A stretch of DNA of 6,249 nt from Limnochordia bacterium (GTDB taxonomy: Bacteria > Bacillota > Limnochordia > Darwinibacteriales > DTU012): contig SKHL01000092.1 of the NCBI GenBank assembly GCA_007116995.1, forward strand, positions 1 to 6,249. Reading direction: 5' to 3'. Positions 1 to 5,880 of this stretch are shown here, piece after piece. A program made the translations under genes and the position numbers. The notes beneath the pieces were generated by a model that was not told the DNA's origin, made no database searches, and saw nothing but the letters and a program-made list of their open reading frames with translations. Numbering within the stretch: position 1 is the first letter of the stretch; every line of letters starts with the position of its first letter.

Positions 1-508
1 CTAGCTTTATGTAGCACTTATTAAGCACATCTAATAAGCTCTTAGCATCCTGTTCTGCTTCTTGCTGGTTTTTCGTGGCTGCGAAGATCAGTTCCTGTGC
101 CTTGGCTTGCACACTACTGAGACTTTCCTCCCCTTCAGTAATAGCCATCTGCCGGATAGTATCGACCGCTGACAAAATTCGCCGTGTCCCTTCTTTCTGT
201 CGTAACGTCGCAATACTGGGTTCTAATTCGCTAATGGCTACAAAAGACTGGGTTAGGTCGATTAAGACCTGGGCGGGTGACTCAATGATATTATCCTTGC
301 GAAGGCGATTATACACCTGGGTATAGGAGATACGCCCCGATTTGGTATAGAGATCTAAGATAACCTGATAGATTTTGCGATGAGCCATATCATAGAAATG
401 ATCTGGACGAAGTTTATCAATGACCTGGTCGATTTGTTGTGGATACTTGATCAGAATGCCTAATACTCGTTGCTCTGCATCATAATCGATTGGCTCAAAT
501 TCAGTCAT
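1..508 (-). CDS. dnaB: DnaB-type replicative DNA helicase, N-terminal part (partial at window edge)
   Basis: DnaB is the hexameric helicase that unwinds DNA at the replication fork; its N-terminal domain forms the collar that contacts primase and loader. I translated this leftward frame from the ATG at 508-506; 169 codons are visible before the edge. Residues 9-75 match the DnaB N-terminal domain: DYDAEQRVLGILI, then LRPDHFYDMAHRKIYQVILDLY. Residues 95-155 look like the helical hairpin and linker, ending in AKSLLDVLNKCY, where the ATPase domain normally follows. The ATPase domain lies outside the window, so a full helicase is inferred. The usual glycine pair and proline after the first subdomain (as in GGxxYLxxLxxxxP) are missing, so this is divergent and may be a paralogue or an N-domain-only protein. 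Its start overlaps the dnaD stop by 8 bases (ATGACTGA); no close Shine-Dalgarno is visible, which suggests translational coupling. Confidence 0.85.
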   Translation of the reverse strand, partial: MTEFEPIDYDAEQRVLGILIKYPQQIDQVIDKLRPDHFYDMAHRKIYQVILDLYTKSGRISYTQVYNRLRKDNIIESPAQVLIDLTQSFVAISELEPSIATLRQKEGTRRILSAVDTIRQMAITEGEESLSSVQAKAQELIFAATKNQQEAEQDAKSLLDVLNKCYIKL

Positions 509-1190
509 CGAACTCATCAGGGAACAGCTCCTTCCATTTTTGCTCAGCTTCCGGACTAATAGCCGGCTTACGCGAGTGAGCTAACACCTTAGACAGATAG
601 GGTTTCTCTACTAACTGGCTATAGGTGAAAACCCCCTCATTAGCCCAATTTCTTAACACTCCTTCTAGATAGGAAAAATGTGGATGATCGATGGATGCAC
701 ACATTTCCTCTATCGCAGCCGCAATAACTTCGTGGGACATCTGTTTCTTCTCCATCCAGAAGAGTAGTTTCTTCATCTCCTCAGGGCTAGGAGCAGCCAC
801 GCGAGTAGACCAAAAGCTGATCAGCCACTCGAACCCCTTCTGACCCTGGTCTAGTAGATCATCAAGGCCTGTTTGATGATGTTTTTTTTCTGGCTGTGAT
901 CGCTCAGTAGGAATACATAACTTAATCTCATATCCCTCATCATTAATCCATCCATGATCGGCTAATCGAACTAATGCCTTAGTAATTTCCTTTGATTCTA
1001 GTCCCATTAACGTGCCAATCGATCCCACCTTCAATGCCTGTTGCTGCTGGGCATTAAATAATAGGTTAATCCAAAGCATTACGGCATTGACTCCGAGAGT
1101 AGATTGAACGTCCAGAATCTCTATTGGAACTTGTACTGGAAGCTCTTTTAGACCTTGTAAAATAACTCCTCGCCCTTGTTCATCAGCCAT
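501..1190 (-). CDS. dnaD: DnaD-like primosome / replication initiation protein
   Basis: DnaD helps remodel origin or restart DNA and recruits the helicase-loading machinery in Bacillota. The 229-residue product is close to the length of Bacillus subtilis DnaD (about 232). Residues about 15-95 look like the N-terminal winged-helix domain (LGVNAVMLWINLLF, then VGSIGTLMGLESKEITKALVRL with a following DHGWI wing). Residues about 120-188 are the DnaD C-terminal domain (DDBH2/PF07261 type), with the YxxxIxxxW-type motif as Y164, V168 and W172. A reading frame continues upstream to a TTG at 1217-1215, but the ATG at 1190-1188 has an AAGGAG ribosome binding site 7 bases upstream, so I use it. The gene lies 36 bp after the ABC-F stop and overlaps dnaB by 8 bases. 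Being beside a DnaB-type helicase supports a primosome role. It could be a second DnaD rather than the main one. Confidence 0.88.
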   Translation of the reverse strand: MADEQGRGVILQGLKELPVQVPIEILDVQSTLGVNAVMLWINLLFNAQQQQALKVGSIGTLMGLESKEITKALVRLADHGWINDEGYEIKLCIPTERSQPEKKHHQTGLDDLLDQGQKGFEWLISFWSTRVAAPSPEEMKKLLFWMEKKQMSHEVIAAAIEEMCASIDHPHFSYLEGVLRNWANEGVFTYSQLVEKPYLSKVLAHSRKPAISPEAEQKWKELFPDEFDD

Positions 1191-1197
1191 TTCTACT

Positions 1198-1203
1198 CTC
1201 CTT
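1198..1203 (-). promoter_or_regulatory. Ribosome binding site of dnaD that fixes its start
   Basis: On the minus strand the core AAGGAG lies inside GGAAGGAGAG, 7 bases before the ATG at 1190. It overlaps the coding part of the longer TTG-started version, which argues for the shorter 229-residue protein. Confidence 0.8.
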
Positions 1204-1226
1204 CCTGCTAAAATCAAAACCCTTGG

Positions 1227-3101
1227 CTAGCTATCTATTAACCCTTCCCACTCTCCATAACAAGCGACTAACTCCTCTTCTACTTGTTGATAACGTAACA
1301 CAGCCGCTTTGCTCTTCTTTTCATCCTTGTACATCCCTGGGTTAGCTAGAATAGTCTCTAATTCCTCTTTCTCCTGCTCTAATTGGACAATTCGCTCCTC
1401 TAGGAATTCTTGGCGTTGTTGCTGTTCCCTGGCCACATTTTTCTGGTGGTTACGAATACGCTGGTGGTCACGATACCGGGTTTGCACAGATTTTTCTTCT
1501 TTTTTCTGTTGAGCTTGGGCTACCATCACATCCCGATACTGGGTGTAGCCACCTTCAAATACCCGTATGACTCCACCCTCTAAAATCCACAGTTTATTTG
1601 CTAATGCATCGACAAAATACCGATCATGGGAAACAAATACAATGGTTCCGCCAAAGTCTAGCAAGGCTCGCTCTAATGCAGATCGCGCGTAGATATCTAA
1701 GTGATTGGTAGGTTCATCAAGCAACAATAAATTCGGCGCTTTAAGCAATAACTTAGCCAAGGCTAAGCGATTACGTTCACCCCCACTGAGAATCTGCACT
1801 GACTTAAATACATCCTCCCCACGAAATAAAAACCGCGCTAGCAGATTACGCAATTGACCTAATTCCATGCGATGCTCCTCATAGAGCTCATCTAACACTG
1901 TCCCTTGATGGTTGAAGGTAATTTCCTGGGAAAAATAGCCTACATCAACATTAACTCCCCATTTTATTCGACCTTGACAATCCAAATCATCGGCTAAAAT
2001 CCGCAATAAGGTAGTCTTGCCACACCCATTCGCCCCTAACAGGGCAATTCTATCGCCGCGGCGAATCTCTCCAGTCACCCCTTGGAGCACTGGATGGTCG
2101 TACGATTTACTAATGTCGTCGATACTGACAACCTTTGTTCCGGATAGACGCTTGGGCTCTAGTTTAAACTTCAACGTCGGATCATGAGAAACAGGCTTCA
2201 CTAATTCTATTTTATCTAACCGTTTCTCTAAGCTTTTTGCTTGACGAGCCCGTGTGCCCGAACCGAATTTACGAATAAAGCCCTCTATTTTGGCTATTTC
2301 TTCCTGTTGTTTACTGCTAGTCTCCTCTAATTGGGCTATCCGTAGGTCCCGCTGGTGCTGATAGGCTGTATAGTTTCCTTTATATAGTTGCAACTGATAA
2401 TCTTGTAGCTCCCATACTCGAGTTACCACATTATCCAGAAAATAGCGATCATGGGAAACGACAATGACCGCTTTCGGATAAGTTGGCAAAAAACTTTCCA
2501 GCCATTCCAGTGCATGCAAATCTAGATGATTGGTGGGTTCGTCAAGGAGCAAGAGGTCTGGCTTGTCCAACAGTAACCGAGCTAACTGGGCTCGCATCTG
2601 TTGCCCTCCACTAAACTGACTCAACGGTTTTTCTAGATCACTCTCACTAAACCCAAGTCCAAATGCAACACGTTTAATCTGCACCGGATACTCGTAGCCG
2701 CCCTGATTCTCCCACTGTTGTTGGATGTCTGCATACTGCTTCATTACCCGATTTAACCGCTGCTGATCCTCATAGACCTCTGCTTGAGATAGCTTTTTTT
2801 CTAACTCCTGCATGCTCTTACGAACATGTAATAACTTAGCAAAGGGATGCTCTAGGTATCGACCTAAAGTATCCCTTTGTCCAGTAAGGAGCTGCTCTAA
2901 AAACCCTACTCGATATTGGTTCCCTTTAATAATATGTCCTCGCTCAAAAGGTTCCTCGCCGGCTAAAACCCGCAGTAATGTTGTCTTTCCAACTCCATTC
3001 GCACCGACTAAACCAATACGGTCTGTTTCTCCGACTGATGCAGTTATCTGTTCAAACACAAGCTGTTCTGCGTAGTATTTCCATAAATCTTTAATCACCA
3101 T
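1227..3101 (-). CDS. ABC-F family ATPase (ribosome-associated, YdiF-like)
   Basis: ABC-F proteins are soluble twin-ATPase proteins that enter the ribosomal E site and act on the P-site tRNA; they have no membrane domain. The 624 residues hold two nucleotide-binding domains. The first has Walker A GANGVGKT at 33-40, signature FSGGQQ at 163-168, Walker B LLLLDEP at 183-189 and switch SHDRY at 216-220. The second has GANGCGKT at 356-363, LSGGER at 438-443, LLLLDEP at 458-464 and SHDRY at 491-495. All catalytic residues look intact. Residues about 245-305 form the charged helical linker (P-site tRNA interaction motif), with FGSGTRARQAKSLEKRLDK at 280-297. Residues about 525-624 are a charged coiled-coil C-terminal extension like that of Bacillus YdiF. 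The ATG has GGAGG 7 bases upstream and an in-frame TAG just before it. A housekeeping translation role is more likely than antibiotic resistance, but sequence alone cannot decide. Confidence 0.95.
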   Translation of the reverse strand: MVIKDLWKYYAEQLVFEQITASVGETDRIGLVGANGVGKTTLLRVLAGEEPFERGHIIKGNQYRVGFLEQLLTGQRDTLGRYLEHPFAKLLHVRKSMQELEKKLSQAEVYEDQQRLNRVMKQYADIQQQWENQGGYEYPVQIKRVAFGLGFSESDLEKPLSQFSGGQQMRAQLARLLLDKPDLLLLDEPTNHLDLHALEWLESFLPTYPKAVIVVSHDRYFLDNVVTRVWELQDYQLQLYKGNYTAYQHQRDLRIAQLEETSSKQQEEIAKIEGFIRKFGSGTRARQAKSLEKRLDKIELVKPVSHDPTLKFKLEPKRLSGTKVVSIDDISKSYDHPVLQGVTGEIRRGDRIALLGANGCGKTTLLRILADDLDCQGRIKWGVNVDVGYFSQEITFNHQGTVLDELYEEHRMELGQLRNLLARFLFRGEDVFKSVQILSGGERNRLALAKLLLKAPNLLLLDEPTNHLDIYARSALERALLDFGGTIVFVSHDRYFVDALANKLWILEGGVIRVFEGGYTQYRDVMVAQAQQKKEEKSVQTRYRDHQRIRNHQKNVAREQQQRQEFLEERIVQLEQEKEELETILANPGMYKDEKKSKAAVLRYQQVEEELVACYGEWEGLIDS

Positions 3102-3108
3102 GTCCTAG

Positions 3109-3113
3109 CCTCC
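3109..3113 (-). promoter_or_regulatory. Ribosome binding site of the ABC-F gene
   Basis: GGAGG on the minus strand lies 7 bases before the ATG at 3101. An in-frame TAG lies between it and the ATG, so no longer start is possible. Confidence 0.8.
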
Positions 3114-3114
3114 A

Positions 3115-3126
3115 TAATACTAATAC
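3115..3126. repeat. Tandem hexamer repeat in the divergent intergenic region
   Basis: TAATAC occurs twice in direct tandem between the ABC-F and femAB starts, adjoining the ABC-F ribosome binding site. It could be part of a leader or operator, or chance in an AT-rich stretch. Confidence 0.5.
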
Positions 3127-3138
3127 CACATAAACCCC

Positions 3139-3144
3139 TATAAT
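3139..3144 (+). promoter_or_regulatory. Candidate -10 element for the FemAB gene
   Basis: A perfect TATAAT lies 37 bases before the proposed femAB ATG, inside the roughly 80-bp divergent region. The hexamer 17 bases upstream (AATACT) is a poor -35 match, so this rests on the -10 alone. No convincing promoter for the leftward ABC-F operon was found in the same gap. Confidence 0.3.
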
Positions 3145-3169
3145 TCCTGTTGCATAGAATAGAGAACGC

Positions 3170-3176
3170 GAGGTGA
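3170..3176 (+). promoter_or_regulatory. Ribosome binding site of the FemAB gene
   Basis: GAGGTGA matches the 3' end of 16S rRNA. It overlaps an in-frame GTG at 3173, which therefore cannot be the natural start, and it points to the ATGs at 3179 or 3182. The latter has the better spacing, 8 bases after GAGG. Confidence 0.7.
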
Positions 3177-3181
3177 ATATG

Positions 3182-4189
3182 ATGATAGATTACCAGATAA
3201 TAACTTCTCCTCATACCGGGTATGATCAGTTTGTCGCATCCCACCGGAATGGACATTTATTTCAAAGTTATGCCTGGGGCCAACTAAAGAGGTCCTTCGG
3301 ATGGGAGCCCTTGCTGATCATCTTAGTGGATCGTCATACAATCTTGGCTGCTATGTCCATGTTAAAGTACCCATGGATTAACCAAACGTCCATTCTCTAT
3401 GCACCACGAGGTCCTGTTTTTGACGGGCGAAACGACGACGTTTTTCAGGCTCTCTTAGCCGCTATCCAACAGGTGGCTCGTAAGGAAAAGAGCATTTTCC
3501 TAAAAATAGACCCTGCTGTCTCTCACAATAATTATTGCTTTCATCGGTCATTAACTAATATTGGATTTAGACAGGTCAATTCGAACACCCCTCAAAAAAC
3601 TTTACAAGCTGTCACGGTCTATCGGCTCAGCTTACCTTACACAAACCCGTCTCATGTGAACCTCATTAACTATATATCTCAACGAGAGCAGCTTTGTATT
3701 GAACATTGCAACTCCTTACAGATGCTCAAGGTTTTTTATGCTTTATTATTAGAGTACACGTCCCTGACATCCGTAAAAATTCGTTCCTTTGCTTACTTCG
3801 AGCAGTTATGGGACTTATTTTCGACTAGTCATTGTTACCTATTTCTCGTACGCCGCCGCACTCACATTATTGGTGGTAGCTTAGTGATCTGTTTTGGCTC
3901 TGTCTGTTATAGCTTGTACACACTGTGTCGCAAGAATCGACAGGATTTGTTTCCCGACTCATATTTACATCTCACAATTATGGAGTGGGCCGCCGGACAC
4001 GGCTATAAAACCTATGAAATTATCGATACGCTTCTAATCAATCACAAAAAGGCAAGTAATCACTCCCGCCTCCTGTCCTTTCCAGTTGAGCCCTTTACCT
4101 ACCTAGGAGAATATGATCTCGTCTTTTCCCCCTGGCAATACCGCCTATGGAACGTAGCACAGCCTATTTATCATTGGTCCTGTAGCTAG
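3182..4189 (+). CDS. Divergent FemAB-family aminoacyltransferase (peptidoglycan cross-bridge type)
   Basis: FemAB/FemX/MurM proteins move amino acids from aminoacyl-tRNA onto the peptidoglycan precursor, using two GNAT-like folds. From the ATG at 3182 the product has 335 residues, similar to the short FemX of Weissella, with no room for a tRNA-synthetase-like coiled-coil insert. The N-terminal half matches well (numbering from this start): HLFQSYAWGQLKRSFGWEP at 25-43, then ILYAPRGPVFD at 71-81. The C-terminal half keeps FYALLLEYT at 185-193, the second-fold pattern near 217-265 and YLGEYDLVFSP at 307-317. However, the basic MKxKTRxNIRxAxKxG stretch seems deleted near 160-175, and the late FKxxFG motif reads FPVEPF, with proline where lysine is usual. 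The protein may therefore have an altered substrate or be losing function. Its stop overlaps the ddl stop, and it is not obviously part of a larger operon. Confidence 0.75.
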   Translation: MIDYQIITSPHTGYDQFVASHRNGHLFQSYAWGQLKRSFGWEPLLIILVDRHTILAAMSMLKYPWINQTSILYAPRGPVFDGRNDDVFQALLAAIQQVARKEKSIFLKIDPAVSHNNYCFHRSLTNIGFRQVNSNTPQKTLQAVTVYRLSLPYTNPSHVNLINYISQREQLCIEHCNSLQMLKVFYALLLEYTSLTSVKIRSFAYFEQLWDLFSTSHCYLFLVRRRTHIIGGSLVICFGSVCYSLYTLCRKNRQDLFPDSYLHLTIMEWAAGHGYKTYEIIDTLLINHKKASNHSRLLSFPVEPFTYLGEYDLVFSPWQYRLWNVAQPIYHWSCS

Positions 4190-5268
4190 ATGGTAGTACG
4201 TGACCGACTTCTATCTTGGTGTCGCTCAATGGCATACTCCACGAGTTTATCCACTAGTTGGTGAATAGGAACGCCTGATGCTTCCCACAGCTTCGGGTAC
4301 ATACTGATTCGGGTAAAGCCAGGGATGGTGTTTATCTCATTGAGTAATATTTGCTGATGACCATCCAAAAAGAAATCTACCCGAGCCATCCCAGCACAAT
4401 CCACAGCTTGATACGCTCTTATCGCTAAGTCTTGAATAATGCTAAGCTGCTTAGCTGTGATATCTGCCGGAATACATAACTTGGAGTTCTCGTTGATATA
4501 TTTGTCTTCATAATCATAAAAATCATTCCCTGGTATTACCTCACCAGCAATAGATACCATTGGATTATCATTCCCTAGCACACTACATTCGATTTCACGT
4601 GGTTTGTGTGCGGCCTGTTCCACGATAATTCGACGGTCAAATTCTGCGGCAACACATAACGCTTTGTTCAGTTCTGCCCCGCTATTTGCTTTTGAAACCC
4701 CCACACTAGAGCCTAAATTAGCCGGCTTCACAAAACAAGGATACCCCAGTTTTTCCTGAATCTCTTTTACTATCTGGTGAGGATCTTGCTCCCATTGATA
4801 ACGACTCAGTGTTACCCAGGGCAACAGGGGTAATTTCGCTGCGGCAAATAAAGTGCGCATCATTCCTTTATCCATGGACACAGCTGAGCTAGCCACACCT
4901 GCTCCCACATAGGGGATATTCGCCAACTCCAAGAGTCCTTGCAGCGTTCCATCCTCCCCGTAGGTTCCATGCATTACAGGAAAGATTACATCGAGGGTCT
5001 TATTTTTTGTAGGATCGGGTAATAACGTAATCTGACTACTATACTCTGGATCTAGCTGCTCTAAGGCTAGGCTAGGGAGCTGTCCTGCACGAATCAAGTC
5101 TAAGCTCTCTTGCATCAACACCCATCTGCCTTGTTTTGTTAATCCGATGGGTACCACTTCATATTTCTGGGGATCTAGTGCACATATAATTGATTTAGCC
5201 GACATCACCGAAACCTCATGTTCCCCTGAGCGCCCACCAAAAACTACACCTATTCGAATTTTCGACAT
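4186..5268 (-). CDS. ddl: D-alanine--D-alanine ligase
   Basis: Ddl joins two D-alanines using ATP in the cytoplasm, making the dipeptide that MurF adds to the peptidoglycan precursor. The 360 residues have an ATP-grasp layout: GGRSGEHEVS at 11-20 with E17 for the first D-Ala; HGTYGEDGTLQG at 100-111; ATP-binding KPANLGSSVGVSK at 181-193; the omega loop GEVIPGNDFYDYEDKYI at 242-258; R296 in MARVDFF; and the metal and substrate site LLNEINTIPGFTRISMYP at 308-325 with E311 and N313. The tyrosine-containing FYDYEDKY loop is typical of D-Ala-D-Ala enzymes, so a VanA-like D-lactate ligase is unlikely. The length fits the longer DdlA-type. The start is the ATG at 5268; GGGAGGAGG lies 12 bases upstream, slightly far. 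The gene follows ridA on the same strand after 73 bp, so cotranscription is plausible. Its TAG overlaps the stop of the convergent femAB gene. Confidence 0.97.
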   Translation of the reverse strand: MSKIRIGVVFGGRSGEHEVSVMSAKSIICALDPQKYEVVPIGLTKQGRWVLMQESLDLIRAGQLPSLALEQLDPEYSSQITLLPDPTKNKTLDVIFPVMHGTYGEDGTLQGLLELANIPYVGAGVASSAVSMDKGMMRTLFAAAKLPLLPWVTLSRYQWEQDPHQIVKEIQEKLGYPCFVKPANLGSSVGVSKANSGAELNKALCVAAEFDRRIIVEQAAHKPREIECSVLGNDNPMVSIAGEVIPGNDFYDYEDKYINENSKLCIPADITAKQLSIIQDLAIRAYQAVDCAGMARVDFFLDGHQQILLNEINTIPGFTRISMYPKLWEASGVPIHQLVDKLVEYAIERHQDRSRSRTTI

Positions 5269-5280
5269 AAATCTCTGTTG

Positions 5281-5289
5281 CCTCCTCCC
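5281..5289 (-). promoter_or_regulatory. Ribosome binding site of ddl, with long spacing
   Basis: GGGAGGAGG on the minus strand lies 12 bases before the ATG at 5268, longer than the usual 5-9. No other in-frame start with better spacing was seen, and the protein already begins in the conserved strand KIRIGVVFGG. Confidence 0.7.
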
Positions 5290-5319
5290 ACTATTCTATA
5301 CCAGATGTATGCAATTGGT

Positions 5320-5332
5320 TATTACCGTAATA
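5320..5332. repeat. Short palindrome between ridA and ddl
   Basis: TATTAC-C-GTAATA is a perfect 6-bp inverted repeat around one central base in the 73-bp gap upstream of ddl. A one-base centre cannot form an RNA loop with full arms and no U-tract follows, so it is not a terminator. It could be an operator for a dimeric regulator, or chance. Confidence 0.4.
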
Positions 5333-5341
5333 CTATGCATC

Positions 5342-5734
5342 TTACTCCATGTCCTCTTCACACCAGGCAACTGCCTCCATCTCCACAGATACGTTCTTTG
5401 GGAGGCGGGAAACCTCAACGCAGACACGAGCCGGTGGATCGCTAGGAAAATATTGTGCATATATGCCATTCACAGTAGCAAAGTTGTCCATATCTGTAAG
5501 GTAGATGGTGACCTTCACTGTCTGGGTCAGAGAACTACCAGCCGCCTCCAGAATAGCCGTAAGATTTTCTAGTACCTGTTTCGTTTGGGTAACGATATGA
5601 CCTAGCTGTAACTCTCCATTTTCTGGTTTCATAGGTATTTGTCCCGAGACAAATACTAAATTACCAACCTTTATAGCCTGACTATACGGTCCAACAGCCA
5701 CAGGTGCTTTATCCGTCTGAATTATCTTAGTCAT
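5342..5734 (-). CDS. ridA: RidA family reactive intermediate (enamine/imine) deaminase
   Basis: RidA (YjgF/YER057c/UK114) is a small soluble trimer that hydrolyses reactive enamines and imines such as 2-aminoacrylate, formed by PLP enzymes acting on serine, threonine or cysteine. The 130 residues cover the whole family length. Visible family features are APVAVGPYSQAIKVGNLVFVSGQIP at 10-34 given in parts (VGPYSQA at 14-20, VFVSGQIP at 27-34), then VKVTIYLTDMDNF at 73-85 and PPARVCVEVSRLPK at 100-113. R103 is the carboxylate-binding arginine and E118 the partner glutamate, 15 residues apart as in Escherichia coli RidA, so activity is likely. The ATG at 5734 has GGAGG 8 bases upstream. The gene lies first in a likely two-gene unit with ddl. 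No convincing minus-strand promoter was found in the AT-rich region upstream. Confidence 0.96.
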   Translation of the reverse strand: MTKIIQTDKAPVAVGPYSQAIKVGNLVFVSGQIPMKPENGELQLGHIVTQTKQVLENLTAILEAAGSSLTQTVKVTIYLTDMDNFATVNGIYAQYFPSDPPARVCVEVSRLPKNVSVEMEAVAWCEEDME

Positions 5735-5742
5735 TTTTCATT

Positions 5743-5747
5743 CCTCC
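5743..5747 (-). promoter_or_regulatory. Ribosome binding site of ridA
   Basis: GGAGG on the minus strand, 8 bases before the ATG at 5734. An ATG just after it, at 5741-5739, is out of frame with ridA. Confidence 0.8.
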
Positions 5748-5750
5748 GTT

Positions 5751-5756
5751 TATAAT
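5751..5756 (+). promoter_or_regulatory. Candidate -10 element for the permease gene
   Basis: A perfect TATAAT on the plus strand with TAGTCA (4 of 6 matches to TTGACA) 17 bases upstream at 5728-5733, overlapping the ridA start. Transcription would begin near 5763 and give a leader of about 115 bases that contains the hairpin at 5840-5880. Weak evidence in an AT-rich region. Confidence 0.3.
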
Positions 5757-5790
5757 TCGTACTAAACACGAAAGCTCCTCTATAACATGA

Positions 5791-5811
5791 TATCTATTAA
5801 TGCTATCTATT
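5791..5811. repeat. 8-bp direct repeat in the ridA/permease divergent region
   Basis: TATCTATT occurs at 5791-5798 and again at 5804-5811, separated by AATGC. The 13-bp period is not a whole DNA turn, so paired operator sites on one helix face are not obvious; chance in AT-rich DNA is possible. Confidence 0.45.
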
Positions 5812-5839
5812 TATTGTATGCTTTTCCTTAGTTCTAGAA

Positions 5840-5880
5840 AAACGCTTCATCCCATAGACTCCTATGGGGGTGAGGTGTTT
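5840..5880 (+). promoter_or_regulatory. Long hairpin over the ribosome binding site of the permease gene
   Basis: Bases 5840-5857 pair with 5862-5880 in the plus-strand transcript: 18 pairs, a four-base loop (ACTC, 5858-5861) and one bulged G at 5869. The inner seven pairs are CCCATAG with CTATGGG. The outer eleven include three G-U pairs (5844-5876, 5846-5874, 5850-5870). The 3' arm contains the ribosome binding site GGGGGTGA and two bases of the TTG start. No U-tract follows on this strand, so it is not a usual terminator. A role in controlling translation start is inferred. Confidence 0.65.
5866..5873 (+). promoter_or_regulatory. Ribosome binding site of the permease, inside the hairpin
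   Basis: GGGGGTGA matches GGAGGTGA with one change and ends 5 bases before the TTG at 5879. It supports that TTG over the in-frame ATG at 5864 (no upstream Shine-Dalgarno) and GTG at 5870. Confidence 0.6.

Noticed and set aside
75..326. Rightward open frame of 83 codons
   Set aside because: It lies fully antisense to the clear DnaB N-terminal coding frame, has no family resemblance and no good ribosome binding site.
1191..1217. Longer dnaD start at TTG 1217
   Set aside because: The added residues are encoded across the AAGGAG ribosome binding site of the ATG at 1190, and no ribosome binding site suits the TTG.
1309..1512. Rightward open frame rich in Ser, Cys and Trp
   Set aside because: Antisense shadow of the charged coiled-coil tail of the ABC-F protein; its composition is what such a shadow gives.
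2812..3075. Rightward open frame of 87 codons
   Set aside because: Antisense to the first ATPase domain of the ABC-F gene, whose motifs prove the minus-strand frame.
1227..3101. ABC-F antibiotic resistance determinant
   Set aside because: The coiled-coil C-terminal extension and the chromosomal replication-gene context fit a YdiF-like housekeeping ABC-F better, and no leader-peptide attenuator was seen upstream.
3173..3181. femAB start at GTG 3173
   Set aside because: The GTG is part of the GAGGTGA ribosome binding site that serves the ATG at 3182 (or 3179).
4186..5268. VanA-type D-Ala-D-lactate ligase
   Set aside because: The omega loop FYDYEDKY carries the tyrosine typical of D-Ala-D-Ala enzymes, and no vanH or vanX genes are nearby.
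5147..5572. Rightward open frame of 141 codons with a hydrophobic stretch
   Set aside because: It runs across the start of ddl, the gap and most of ridA on the opposite strand; both minus-strand genes have full family motifs. The hydrophobic part falls on the short gap and is probably chance.
5840..5880. Hairpin as a rho-independent terminator
   Set aside because: No U-tract follows on the plus strand. On the minus strand a TTTTT follows, but three stem pairs become mismatches and no leftward gene ends there within the window.
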